DNA of 64,000 nt, from assembly GCA_002914845.1 (NCBI GenBank), contig JXTC01000171.1, forward strand, positions 194,462 through 258,461. The letters run 5' to 3'. The position numbers were made by a program, and so were the translations under genes. Under the pieces are notes generated by a model that saw nothing but the letters and a program-made list of their open reading frames with translations, had not been told where the DNA came from and did no database searches. Shown here one piece after another: positions 45,826 to 57,454 of the stretch (positions are counted from its first letter, which is position 1; every line of letters begins with the position of its first letter). The stretch is from Trema orientale. Lineage: Eukaryota > Streptophyta > Magnoliopsida > Rosales > Cannabaceae.

Positions 45826-46860
45826 GGTAAGGACAAAATTGTTAGAGTTGAAATCTTTGAAATCTTTCAACACATTGACTTCACTATTAGTTTCATCATT
45901 ATCAGTAATATCCCAACTACTATGTTGAGTCTAAGTTTACAACGATTTCCCAATTAGAACCGTGCAATAGATCATCTATATAGGAAATTTGCTTCGCTTG
46001 AGAAGTTAGATATAAGGTTCATCTTTGTACCACTCTGAATTGATTGCAATACTAGTAATATTTTTGCTCGTTCATATCCTCTTTTATCAAGGGTTGGTAT
46101 CACCATTTACACTTGAATAAAATGACAGAAAATTGGTTCAAATAAGTGAACTCTTGTATTTCTTGTAGACACCCATAAAATGTATTTTCTTCAATCCGGT
46201 ACACATAATGCACTATTATGGGTTTTACGTCTAGAATTCCGAGTATGTGCTACAAATCGGACACCATTTACAATGTACACAGAGTATTACAATATATTGA
46301 AAATTGGTCCAAATGCCAACGAGTATGATTCATTTGTCACTTCAAGGCTACCATTTTGCCATAGATGATACATCAGATAATTTATAATTACAAAATATCA
46401 TTAAGAACAATGATAAGAATGGAAATAAATATCACAAAGCAAAAAAGATATACCTTTATATAAAACTAAGATGAAAACTCTCTTCTTTGAATTTGGTCCA
46501 AGTTTTGATATTCGCTTTGTTGAAGCTCTCCCATATCTTCACTGGTCAAGAGCATAATTTATGAATGAATAATTTGATGGCGATAAATATTAGAAGTAAA
46601 TAGTGAAAGAATTAAGTACGCTTACTCTAAATAAATTTGGATTTTAGGACAATCGTTCAATATATATATACCATTCAGCCTTCTTGCGAAGCTAAACATC
46701 AAGATGGACAACATTTGTTTTATCAATTGGATGACAATGGGATTGGAAAACTGAAAAACTCGGCTTCAGACCATTGTAAACAGGATCCTCAGTCCTTTTT
46801 GGCCTGTTGAATTTGGTCTCAACCACTTATAGGTAAGGGTCACCACATTTTGTGTGACAA
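45826..46860 (-). pseudogene. CACTA (En/Spm) transposase C-terminal fragment, DUF4216-like
   Basis: On the minus strand, with frame changes, the segment reads FSVFQ...DKTNVVHLDV...LRKKAEW (about 46.7-46.8 kb), then YSVYIVNGVRFVAHTRNSRR and KTHNSALCVP (about 46.2-46.3 kb), and lastly a part around SNWEIVVNLDST near 45.95 kb. These follow the conserved end of plant CACTA transposases, where VNGVRF.T..R...R.TQNSGV opens the DUF4216 domain. Stops break it. The plus-strand frame at 46180-46368 is its shadow. The fragment abuts the gypsy gag end at 45825. Confidence 0.7.
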
Positions 46861-46879
46861 ATGCACGAAACAAAACATG

Positions 46880-47430
46880 GGTATTCTGGGTATTTTCTAA
46901 GTGCAGAGGTACTTTTTAAGTGTAGAGGTATTTTGGGTATTCTCCTAAGTGTAGGAGTAGTTTGGTTATTTTTAAATGTAGCGACATTTTCTAAGTGTAG
47001 GATATTTTGGTATTTTCTAAGTGTGGGAGTATTCTCTAAGTGTGGAGGTATTTTGGGAATAATATTTCGTTTTGGAGTATTTTTGGGTTTTTTGGTTAAG
47101 TGTCGGGGTATTTTAGATTCTTTAATAAGTATAATGGTATTTTGGGTATTTTATCTGGTATTATAATAAGTGTTATGGTATTTTTGGTATTTTATTCAGT
47201 ATAGAAGTATTTTGAATATTCTCCAGTGCAGGAGTATTTTGGGTATATTAATAAATGTAGGGGCATTTTAGGTATTTTATTTAGTGTATGGGTATTTTGG
47301 GTATTCTCCTAAGTGTAGGGGTATTTTATTTGGCGTAGAGGCATTTTGGGTATTCTCCTAAGAGTAGGCATATTTTGGAAATTTTATTTGGTTTAGAAGT
47401 ATTTTCGGTATTTATGTTACATACAGTACT
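46880..47430. repeat. G+T-rich minisatellite
   Basis: Some 15 or more degenerate units of about 25-30 bases of the type GGTATTTTGGGTATTCTCC then TAAGTGTAGG. The strand is nearly free of C, a marked asymmetry. Adjacent to the CACTA fragment, so it may be CACTA subterminal or spacer DNA. Confidence 0.8.
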
Positions 47431-47514
47431 CTATTTCATATTAAATTAAATCGATTTATAAAATAAAATTACAATCAAATTAATAACATATTACAAAATT
47501 TACCACAACCATTA

Positions 47515-47730
47515 TGCATTCCCAAAATTTAACTAACATATTCCACATATTCCTTTATCACATAATCTACCTTTTTCATTGCTTAAACACATATTCCATA
47601 TATTCTATCTTTTTATCGCATAATCTACCTTTTTTATTACTTAAACATATATTCCACATATTCCATCTTTTCAATCACACATTTCACATTTTTCATTATT
47701 TAACCACATATTCCACATATTCTAAAATTA
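47515..47730. repeat. Minisatellite of about 55-60-base units
   Basis: Four units contain CACATATTCCATATATTC then ATCTTTTTATCGCATAATC. Pyrimidine-rich on this strand, the opposite bias to the neighbouring array. No coding frame beyond low-complexity hydrophobic translation. Confidence 0.65.
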
Positions 47731-48167
47731 AATTAATACTAACTTTTTAAACCTGAATTCACAAAATAAGATAACTGACATATTGAAACCTAAATTATAT
47801 ATTCGAAATATTAGTATTCCATATTCAAATAATTACCAAAATTACATAATCCAATATTTATATTGGAAATATTTATCCATAATAAAAAATTCACAAAAAA
47901 TAAATTAATAACCTCAATCTATCCCTAGAGCTTTCCAACAACCTTATACAGTCAAAATTTTTTCTACACACAAAATATCAACAAAAGTAAATAAATAAAT
48001 ATTTAAATTAAAACTAAATAAATAAACAAATGAATAAAAACAAAACATAATAAAAATAAATAGAAACTAACCGGAGGGATGGTGGAGGATTAGATGGCAA
48101 TGGAGAAGCGAATGAGGTAGAGCTACGGGTGCCGAGGTGGCTAGTTTGATGGCAGCGGCGACCGGAC

Positions 48168-48169
48168 AT

Positions 48170-48211
<42 letters not shown>

Positions 48212-48300
48212 TGGGAAAATAAGAGAGAAAAAGAGAGAAAGAGAGAAAGTGAGAGAAAGAGAGAAGAGTCATGAAATCGGAGTGAGAGAGAGATAGAGTA
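48168..48300. repeat. (GA)n microsatellite and GAGA-rich tract
   Basis: A pure AG run at about 48172-48206 is followed by AAGAGAGAAAGAGAG variants to about 48290. The antisense frame over it (Leu/Ser runs) is spurious. Confidence 0.9.
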
Positions 48301-48339
48301 AAAAAATGAGAGAAATTGAGGAAGAAAGGGAGATACAGT

Positions 48340-48530
48340 CGAAGTTGTACTAAACAGGTTTAAAGCGGTGACAAAAGTCATCACTATATACAAATTAAAT
48401 GGAAGGTGTCATCTCATTTTGGTTCAATTATTTATGACGTCAATTTGACCGCCTAAAGTTTTGAGAAACAATTTAAAGTGGTGATACATTGTCGTCGCTT
48501 TACAATCTTTAAATAAAATAAATATTAATT
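48340..48530. repeat. Subterminal-type repeats, possibly CACTA
   Basis: The units AAAGCGGTGACAAAAGTCAT and AAAGTGGTGATACATTGTCG, in direct and partly inverted order, resemble the short GCGRTGAC repeats near CACTA ends. The neighbouring CACTA transposase fragment makes this plausible. No CACTA-type terminus was found. Confidence 0.3.
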
Positions 48531-48547
48531 TTATTTATTATATCCAT

Positions 48548-49330
48548 TGACGTTTTTTTTTAAGGAAATAACTTTATTAACGCTTACATAATGATTACAA
48601 TAGCTAATCAGGTTACATATGACCTCTTATAGTGAGAATCAGGAAAATGATTCATAAAATTGAAGATAAAAGCTAGTTCGGAGATCTCAGAGCACTGGTG
48701 GTCCCCGATGACAATCTTGGAGAAAAACATCATTATGAAGGATAAACAAGAGTTCTTCAATGGCTCATCTTGATCCTTTCTAATCTAAATTGGCACCTCT
48801 GATTAATTCATTGAAAGAGATTCTGCCAATTCTGATCAGCTATGGTAACTACCTCTGTAGATCTGAATAAAAAATGATGGCAAATCTAGAGTACAAACCA
48901 CACTCTTGACAAATAAAAAACTAAGAAATAACATAAATCACCACAAATTTAGATCTGGGTGTACTAAAACCTCCATAAATCTAGATCTAGGAGGAAGATT
49001 GCCATTCCACATGGGAGGTTATTTGACAATAAAATTAAAAACAGGAAAGAAAATGGAGAAAAACCCATACTAGAGATAGGGAACACCCTCCCCCCTCCCC
49101 GGTAGATCAAAAGAACCTATTAGCAAAGGAGTGGAAGAGAAGTTGACGGAGAAGGAGACGTTGCTGGAGGGAGGGAGATCCGGTTTCTGTATTTTCCATT
49201 TACATTTTCGACAAAAGAATTAATTTCAATTAAAAAGTGCAAAAGACTTGGTGGATATTTTCACTACACTTCCTACAATTGGCACCAGTTCATTTTGCAT
49301 GCCACGAGGAATTCTTTCCTTGTAGTCATT
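48548..49330 (-). other. Unassigned repeat-like segment beginning with a T-run
   Basis: TTTTTTTTTAAGGAAATAAC then TTTATTAACG at 48555 is what the minus-strand 3' tail of a retroposon looks like (poly-A after AATAAAGTTATTT-type sequence). The rest has no recognised frame, with duplicated TAGATCT(A/G)GG pieces near 48950-48990. Confidence 0.3.
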
Positions 49331-49334
49331 ACTG

Positions 49335-49500
49335 TTGTGTCAGTGGAAGCACAAATACCAAACTTGTTAGATAAATATCAAATTATAGGGATTTACAACA
49401 AAATATAAATAACAGAAAAATCACAAGTGACACAAGAATTTATCGTGGTTCAGCTATAAAATACAGACTACGTCCACGTCGGAGACGGTGAAGAATTCCA
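49335..49500 (-). repeat. LTR-like end left of the copia gag relic
   Basis: On the minus strand the segment ends TTCCACTGACACA, near the end of the right LTR (TTCTGCTGACACA), and contains CGTGGACGTAG and TGAACCACG, which recur in copia LTRs. Otherwise it does not match 50902-51432, so it may come from a related element. Confidence 0.35.
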
Positions 49501-50870
49501 CTATAACCAAAGGAGATTATAAAAGTCTGACAAAATTTTCCTCACACTCAAATCCCAAATACATCCAAAACTCAGAGTATCAAAATCTGGAACAAAACAA
49601 GATGAGGCCACAGTAGCATCAACAACCATACTATCCTGAAGAAAATATAGGCCATTATACAATTTTCCCTTAGTCACTATATGAGCATCCTTGCTAACAC
49701 TCAAAACTCCACCTTAATCTGAATACTTATAACCTTGTAAGTCGAGCATCCCCAAAGATATAAGACATTTTCTCAAATTTGGCACATGTCTAATATTGGT
49801 CAAAGTTCTAACAACACCATCATACATTTTAATTCGAACAGTACCTACACCAATAACTTTGCAAGACATGTTATTCCCCAAAAAGACATAACCCCTATCA
49901 ATATATTGATAGTCAATAAACCAATCTCTAAAAGGGCACATATGGTAAGAACAATCCGAATCAAGAATCCAAGTATTGCCTAAGCAATCACCAGAAACAG
50001 ATAGAACATAATCACCGTCATTAGAACCATCCTCAGCAAAACTAGCATGATTATCTGTAGTAAAGAATTTTTCACCAGTCTCTTTATTTCCTTTAATCTT
50101 TGGACATTCAAATTTCCAGTGTCCAGGTTGATGATAATAATTGCAATTGCCCTTCCTATTCTTAGAATTTCCTCTACTTCTGTTTTTGTCTTTTCCCTTT
50201 TCTCTACCTCTAGCAATTAATGCACTTGATTGATTTTCATCCCAACTTTCAAACACTTTTTTCTTCGATTCCTTAGAATTCAAAGATGCTTTAACATCTT
50301 CCATACTAATAGTATCTATCCCATATAACATAGTATCAACAAAGTACTCATACGAATGAGGTAAAGAACATAACAAAATTAAGGCTTGATCCTCATCATT
50401 TTTTACATCAATATTTTTCAGATCTAGAATAATTTTATTTAAATCATCAAGATGACTCTTAATAGGTTTACCTCAGGCATACGAAGAGTGTACAAACGCT
50501 GCTTCAAATATAGCCGATTGGTGATGGACTTAGTCATATACAGACTTTCAAGCTTAAGCCACAACCCAGAAGCAGTAGTCTCGTTAGCAACCTCATGCAG
50601 TACCTCATCTGACAAAGACAACTGAATAGCACTATGTGCTCGTTCTAAGCGATCTTGCTTCTCTTCATCTGATAAATTGGTTGGTAAAGCTTCCCTGCCA
50701 TTTAGCGCCTTAAGGAATCCTTGCTGAACTAGAAGAGCTCGCATTTTAACATGCCAAAGACTAAAGTCACTCTTCCCGTCGAATTTTGCAACATCATATC
50801 TTGTCGTTGTCGCTATCGCAAAAGCCAAAAATCCAAAATAATTTGACAAATAACAAGCTCAAAATCAAAT
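49501..50870 (-). pseudogene. Copia gag and protease remnant
   Basis: The minus strand from 50849 gives a Gag N-part (VAKFDGKSDFSLWHVKMRAL, with the LxxALxGRE.LP and HSAIQLSLSD blocks of copia Gag), a frameshift near 50.4 kb, LCSLPHSYEYFVDTMLYG, a zinc knuckle in which the second cysteine is tyrosine (CNYYHQPGHWKFEC), protease WILDSDCSYHMCP (D-S-D in place of the usual D-S/T-G), and the pre-integrase block KLYNGLYFLQDS. It stops at 49501. Integrase, RT and RNase H are gone. Confidence 0.85.
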
Positions 50871-50877
50871 CAAAGAA

Positions 50878-50896
50878 CCTAAATCTCTTGATACCA
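50878..50896 (-). other. Primer binding site of the copia relic
   Basis: On the minus strand TGGTATCAAGAGATTTAGG follows the LTR after five bases. TGGTATCA is the usual start of a site matching initiator methionine tRNA. Confidence 0.7.
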
Positions 50897-50901
50897 CTTA
50901 T

Positions 50902-51432
50902 TGTGTCAGCAGAAGCAAAGAAGATGCTTTGCTAGCAATATTGTTGCTAATATCAAAAGGAAAAACAACAAATAAACAAGCGACAAGAAAACAAAACCCA
51001 AAGCTTGTTTATACCAAATTCCCACAAACTAAGAGAGATTAATTTGTATATTGGGAGACCAAATACAAACGGCTACCCAAAAGACTTCGTATGGCTGCTG
51101 CACATATGCTCCAAGCAGTTAGCCAAAAGAACAAAAAACAGCCACATTGAATGAAAAAGGTTATTATATGTATATATATATATATATATACCTATATTGA
51201 CACTCACGGCCATCGACTAGAAAAGGGAAACTTCCCTTATTGCATTGGGCTTAGGCCCAAAACTAAGAAAGGCTTAATTAAAGTCATATTGCCAACAATT
51301 ACCTCCAACACTTGGCAAACACTTATAAAGTATCCCAACTTTTACTTCACAATGTGGGACTAAAGGCATAAATAGGCTTGGGTATCTACAATGTTTCTTC
51401 TCTTTTTATTTGAACAACACTAAAGTCCAACA
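50902..51432 (-). repeat. 5' LTR of the copia relic
   Basis: On the minus strand it starts TGTTGGACTTTAGTGTTG and ends TTCTGCTGACACA, next to the primer site. A TATA-like CTATTTATGCC lies near 51365-51376. No matching target duplication was found, since the left side is rearranged. The small plus-strand frame at 51151-51363 lies inside the LTR and is not a gene. Confidence 0.65.
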
Positions 51433-52940
51433 GCTCCTTTACTCCAGAATCTGATATTTAACATTAAACATATAAATAAATAAACATATACATACATACA
51501 TGTGTGAACGTTCGTTTATATAGAGTTTTACGTACTTTTGGAAAAAAAATTTGGATCCGGGTGCTTCAACTGATCAGATTTTCTTACGAAGAAGAGCTAG
51601 AATGTGAGAGTAACCTCCATAGTTAAGAAAATTGTTATATTAAATTAATATTAATATTCATATCAGTGATAGGAACGACGAAATTGGCAGTTGTACCAAA
51701 ACTCGTAATACCAAATTGGATGCCATGATTGAAGAGAAATAATTATGTCTATAATTATTTATAATTTATACCAACAAAACTCTTTCCGATTGATGGAGGC
51801 CATTATTGAAGAGAAATATTTTTCTGCTCTTTTCCTTTTCTTTATTTTTTTTTTCAAATGATATGCGTGGCCAGAAAAGTATCCCTCAGATATGTTTAAA
51901 AAATATTCAAAAAGAAATCTCCAGAATATACATGTTTTTTATGTTATAAAAATTACAAAATTTCTATATTCTAACAACCCAACAAAGAGGAGACTATTTC
52001 AAGATTCTAAACCCTTTGGACTCATCTAACTCCTCTATCAATATACAAGGATTGTGATCCAATATCTCGTCATCGTTTTCAAGTTGTCGACTTTCTTTTC
52101 GTCGTTTCCAATTGTTATTTGATTGGATTTGGTTACGCTGACGATATACACAAGTTTTCAAGTTGTTGGCATTTTTATATTTCTAGGGTCTTCTTCTGCC
52201 AACCCTACGGTCGTCTCGTTTTTTAAGTTGTCTTCGTGCAAAAAGTACGAGTAATAAAATAAGTAAAAGTAAACAGAAGTTTGCGACACCAATGGATCCC
52301 CATACATTTTAGGTCATGTTTATTAATACATAACGGACCAGAAAAAAAATAAAAATTAAGAAAATGATTGTCTTTCTCTTCTATTCGTGTGTTTACTAAT
52401 CTATTTATAACGCATTAAAATCCTTTACATAGTTAACTTTTGAAGGATGACTTAATTTTTGACTTCTTTTCATTCTTCTTTAAACTCATTCTATTTCTCT
52501 TTCCCTTTATTAAGACAATTCATATAGAAAATGCATTCTTTTCTTTGGTTAAGCAAAAAGAAATCGGAATAGCTATTCCATTAGAATGATTATTCTACCA
52601 AGCTATAAGAAACATACATATAGAAATTCATAAACTTATGCAGGATCACTGAAATAGCTATTGCATAATTGAAATTAATAAAATATTTTTCTTTTCCAAA
52701 TTATAAATACATCACATGTTTTACTTAATTAACCTTTCAATGTACATATATAATATCATGATTTTGCAAGTAAATTAACGCTCTCAAAAAAATGAGAGTA
52801 AATTCATATCAAAATATTTTTTATTTATTATGATTTATGTAAATTTATACTTTTCTTTTCAAAGAAAGACATTATACCACTTTTTAATTATGAACCAATC
52901 AATATATTATTGGTTATTATTTTAATATGTGAGGTGATAG
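51433..52940. other. Gene-free AT-rich stretch
   Basis: No coding frames and no recognised repeat. Long A/T-rich runs only, with an A-run at 52951-52973 at its right edge. Confidence 0.3.
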
Positions 52941-52979
52941 CCATAGATTTCAAAAAAAAAAAAAAAAAAAAAAACTAGA

Positions 52980-54979
52980 AACTTAATATCACACAAACAC
53001 ATAATGCAGCGGAAACAACAAGATCATACTCGTAAAATTAGAAAGAAAAAGGTCTAATCTCTTGAAGACCGTTACCGACGCCAACGCAAGGACGATGCGA
53101 GTTATCCCAATCTAAAGTCTTCCAGACTATGACTCGTTTTCTATACTGTACTCGGTGCGTGGTCATCTTATACGCTACAAGAGAAATGATTAGAAGCTGG
53201 AAATCAGAAATTAAAAACTAACACAATAACAAGAATAATTTCTTGTCACTTAGCTTTTAATTGATCTGCGTGATTTTCTTTTCTGTCTAGCGAATTATGA
53301 TCACTCAAAACTCTCAAGAAAAATTGTACGCTCTTATTTTTATTAGAAAGTTATTTTTTTTCTAGGTGTAGAGAAAAATTCTCACTTTGAAATTTTACGT
53401 AACTTTTTCTCTGTACAAAAAATTCCTTGACATCTTTCTTTTTAAAGTTTATTTTCTAATAGAAAATATCTGTCCAGATTCGATGTACGAAAGCAATCCC
53501 TTATTAGTAGGATTACTCTACACGTTTTTTGCCAGAGAGATTCTCTACAAAAAAACGTATAACACCCTGAAAAAGGTGTATTTTCAAATTTCAAAATATT
53601 TTCCCATATTATTTAATTCCAAAGATAATTAGAAATTAATTCAAATAAATATATATCCTTTACTTATTCAGATTTCTTAATTCAAATTAAGAAACTAAAT
53701 GAAAGGATATTTATTTCCATTATCTTGACAGTTGCCAAATCAAATTGACTAACACAAAATAATATGTACAGATTTTTACTGATAAACTATCTATTTGAAT
53801 TTTATTCTAAATTAATTATTACAACAATTTAGAATTTCCAAAATTCAAATAATCTATCTTGTAATTAAATTGCTAATCCCATTTAATGGGACTGTACTAC
53901 ACGCTTAGCACTGTGCCTCACGGCAAGTGCCACATACCTATACCCAATTATTGGGCTAGGCTTGTGCAGTCTTGGGCTTGTGAGGCCCAACTGCTATTTC
54001 TCTTCAATCAATTGGACTTGTAGTGGTACAACTGAATTTACGGGCTAGCTCGAGAATCTTTGGGCTTATAAAATAGTGGCTCCCATAATTGTGCCTTAAA
54101 TTAATCGGCTCAATTGTTAATTCCAAATATACTCCACAAAAAAAATTAGAATTGCACTCCACTATTAAATGGTATTTTTACGGATATTATCACACTAGAA
54201 ATAATTAGCCCATACGACATTGATATCTATACTTTAATCCTTTGTACTATATCATAATTAAATTGATATCTCAACTGTCTAATTAATTTAATTATATTTT
54301 ATTTCTTGACTCTACTGGTTTTCTCTAATGATCATTTTCAACATATTAATTAGATATGTTGACACACTATGGCCAGAGAATTCTGTGATCAAGTACCGAA
54401 AACCAGTCAAGGGATATGTATGTAGAAATTCCATATTATCAATCTATAAGTATCACTGTCCACAAATACCTCCCACCAAGTTACGGAGAATATTAACCCC
54501 TCAATTAGAGTTGCACCCTTTAGTAACTCAAATGTTCCGGTATAAACAAACATGAATTTATAATTAAATCAGGATTGAGAATAAAGTATTATCAATGCTA
54601 AATGAGATTGAATAAGTCTGACAGTTATTTGAGGTCTATTAAATCTCATAATTGATCCATTCAATGTACTCTAACTACATTAGTAAATCCATACATAATT
54701 AAGTCAAATTACTCAATGAATTTACAACAGTTAAAATAAAGAGCCCAACTTTATTTTGTTAACTGCGAACAATTTTATTTAATTATAAAATAACTTGTAT
54801 CGATGTCTTCTGTGAATCCACCTCGTGATCACAAAGATATATATTATGTAATTAAATGGACTTTTATTCAATCATACATATGCAAAAGACATAATGAAAA
54901 TATCTAACATATTTTATTAATTCCAGAAAATATTTATTACATGATGGAATATGCTTTGAAGAGCATACATTCCCAACAT
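52980..54979 (-). repeat. Long copia-type LTR, probably solo (about 2 kb)
   Basis: On the minus strand the right end reads TGTTGGGAATGTATGCTCTT (54979 inward). The far end contains GTTTCCGCTGCATTATGTG near 53003-53021. The layout, with blocks such as GAGTACATTGAATGGATC and GATCACGAGGTGG, is that of the long LTRs of some plant Copia lineages. No internal region adjoins, so it may be a solo LTR. The left limit is not certain. Confidence 0.5.
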
Positions 54980-55065
54980 ATATATACTTTCAATTTTTAG
55001 CGGGGATTCAAATTATATTTCACTCTTTTATTTGATAATTATTATAATTAATATATATATATATA

Positions 55066-55270
55066 TGGAGGATTTCTCAATGGTTACAAATTTTTTGTGA
55101 CCATAGATGGGTACTTGAAAAATTAGTGATGGCATTAAATTTTTTTGGCCAGTATTAAATGTTTTTGGCCAACCACCAAACTAATCACCACTGTAGGATA
55201 TAGATCTAACGGCTTAAACCATTGTAACCATCCATGGGTAAATATTGTTGTAACCATTTAAACCAAACCC
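55066..55270. mobile_element. Inverted-repeat MITE, copy 2 (relative of 23147-23430)
   Basis: The left end TGGAGGATTTCTCAATGGTT and the reverse complement of the right end (TGGGTTTGGTTTAAATGGTT) are alike (TGG.GG.TT....AATGGTTACAA). The interior GTGATGGCATTAAATTTTTT and ACCACCAAACTAATCACCAC matches copy 1. It sits between two TA repeats. It shows what the left end of this family looks like. Confidence 0.7.
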
Positions 55271-55299
55271 ATGTATATATATATATATATTAAGCTCTC

Positions 55300-56390
55300 G
55301 CAATACATTTTAATATTTTTAGTACATGTTTAGCATTAAAATTAGGGGTATTTTGTCAAAAAAGTTATTATTCAATTTTGTTTCAACTACCAACCAAACA
55401 TAGTAGTCATAATTCATACATGAATTCTAATGTCAAACAAAACACAGAAATTAGATTCTATTGATCTAATGTACTCATATTCTTATTCCTAAATTATTAT
55501 ATTCCTTCAAACCAAACGTCACAAGCTTTGCTTGGTTACAATTTTTCTTTTCTTTTCTTTTTTTGGAAGGAAGGAATTTATTTTCTTGGTGTCCATAAAT
55601 CGCTTTTGCAGATTTGTGGTTGGTTCGTGTCTCTATTAATTTTTCAAATGTAATACTTGCGAGCTTCTGAGAAAGATTTCTGACAATGTTATTATTTTTA
55701 TAAAGCAATAAACGGAGCTAATATTCAGCTCCAAGTCAGCATAGAGATTCAGAAAAAGAAAAAAAAAAAAAAGTTCTCTTATGCAAAGAGATTCCTGCAG
55801 GGAATGAAAATAAGGAAACTGATTCCCTTTCCCTTTTTTTATGTACTTATTTATCTATTTTGAACACACTAAATTGAGAAATTTTTCACATAGTTAAATT
55901 TTAAAAAAATGACTCAATTTTTAATTCATTCTCATTCCTCTTTAAACTTATTCTCATTTCGTTTCATTTCATTATAAATTATTAAACATAACCCTAGTGT
56001 AATCAATGTCAGTGCAACTTCTTTCTATAAAAATAAGGCTGTAAACTGATCAATATTGTCGGTGGATAGCTAAAATTCAAACCTTTTAGACCCCGTTTTC
56101 CTAATAATTAATATAATAGATTGTGATTGCATAATAGAATCTATGATTTAAAAAAAAAAAAACAAGGTTGCATAATTTCCATGAAAATGTTTTTAAATCA
56201 TAGATACCAGTTTAAGTAATGTGGACGTTGATCTTAGCACGTACTAAAAAGTTGGTACATATATAACAAAACTTGTAACTCGTTTGGTGAAGGATCTTTG
56301 TTGCCGGTGGTGGTGGGAGGGGGAGAAGGGTGAGATCCATCAATAAATTTGAGTAGATCTTGACCAATTAAAAGGGTCCTTTTATTTGTA
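55300..56390. other. Gene-free AT-rich stretch
   Basis: No coding frames of value. Parts (55370-55470, 55840-55990) have the style of degenerate hAT-like MITE ends such as ACCAAACATAG and ATTAAACATAACCC. The minus frame at 55475-55708 has no family similarity. Confidence 0.3.
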
Positions 56391-56394
56391 ATTT

Positions 56395-56520
56395 TCAAGA
56401 GAGATAATTGGTGGATGTGAGTATAAGAGAATTTATGGTGTAGATGACGATAAGATGGTGGCTGGGTTCTTGTGCATTAGGAAGAACAATTTGGTTATTT
56501 GCAGCAGCCATAGTTGAGAA
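56395..56520 (-). pseudogene. Copia Gag N-terminal stub
   Basis: The minus strand reads MAAANNQIVLPNAQ then a frame ending INSLILTSTNYLS, which is the usual opening of one group of plant copia polyproteins (start, then SLxxLTSTNYLSW). It ends at once in TAA. The longer frame upstream (to 56631) is leader, not protein. Confidence 0.55.
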
Positions 56521-56639
56521 AGGAAGGATAAGAATAATGGGTAAAGAAGGCGGCGGACAAGGGGCAGCCGTAGGGTGGTGGGAAATTACCCAGGAGAAGC
56601 TCTTGTTATCATAAAGAGATTCAGAGAACATAAATTTAT

Positions 56640-57250
56640 GGAGCTTATGATATTCAAGAAATGAATAGATAAATCTAAAAGATTAAGAAATCAAATGCAA
56701 TCAGAAAACTAACAAAAAATATCTAGAACAATAATTACCGAATCTAAACAAATGATTAAATCAAATCAATTCAAATTAAATAATTAAATGGAATCGTGAT
56801 TTCCGTATAATCTCACAAACGTGTAATCTCTAAACTAGGTTATGTTCCTCACTATAGATACTCATTTAATGATCTAATCAACTATAATTTTACTACTGTT
56901 AGTCCACGGTGTTGACCTATATTGGCAAACAAATTGGCAAAAATAATAAACTCAAGTTGTTGTGAGAAAACTAAAAAATTGTTACAACAGCTCTGCTGAT
57001 GTTGTAAAACACTTGTTGCAACAGATTTCCAAGATCACTCACAATGGATTTCTAATTTTAGAAACTTTTTGTTCTTGCATCTTTTGGTCTATTTTCCTTA
57101 TTTAACATTTCCAGAAGGATAATAGGGATTATTGCTGATATATTTTTGTGACTAAGCTGGACCTATAAAAATTAGGAAAATGTTCTATTAAAGTGATATT
57201 CAAGAGTGATATAGCATCTGTTGTACCATAACTTAAAGCTTAAATACCAA
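56640..57250. other. Possible LTR/leader of the copia stub
   Basis: The region right of the Gag stub should be its 5' leader and LTR. No TG..CA boundary is clear. It holds GTTGCAACAG and GTTACAACAG near 56977-57023, recalling the palindrome of the copia element at 4.3-9.5 kb. Confidence 0.3.
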
Positions 57251-57263
57251 ATAATTGGAGGAT

Positions 57264-57445
57264 GAGTAACACTAGGGACACCAATAACTTACACTAAAAA
57301 CTTAAACCACATGAGTTGGCATTCATATCAATCACTAAATTTTGAATGGTGTGGTCCCACTCATAGATAAAATAATAGCTTAATTGAATGTCACATCATT
57401 GGTGTAAGTTTTTGGTGCAACTTTTTGGTGTCCCAATCATTATTC
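57264..57445. mobile_element. 182-bp Mutator-like MITE, copy B
   Basis: Starts GAGTAACACTAGGGACACC and ends GGTGTCCCAATCATTATTC. A perfect 9-base target duplication, TTGGAGGAT, lies at 57255-57263 and 57446-57454. It matches copy A (9720-9901) along its whole length with scattered substitutions. Confidence 0.88.
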
Positions 57446-57454
57446 TTGGAGGAT

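Noticed and set aside
47515..47730. CRISPR-like regular spacing
   Set aside because: Eukaryotic minisatellite with degenerate units and no unique spacers.
48067..48393. 108-residue frame with Leu/Ser runs
   Set aside because: Read-through of a (GA)n microsatellite on the other strand.
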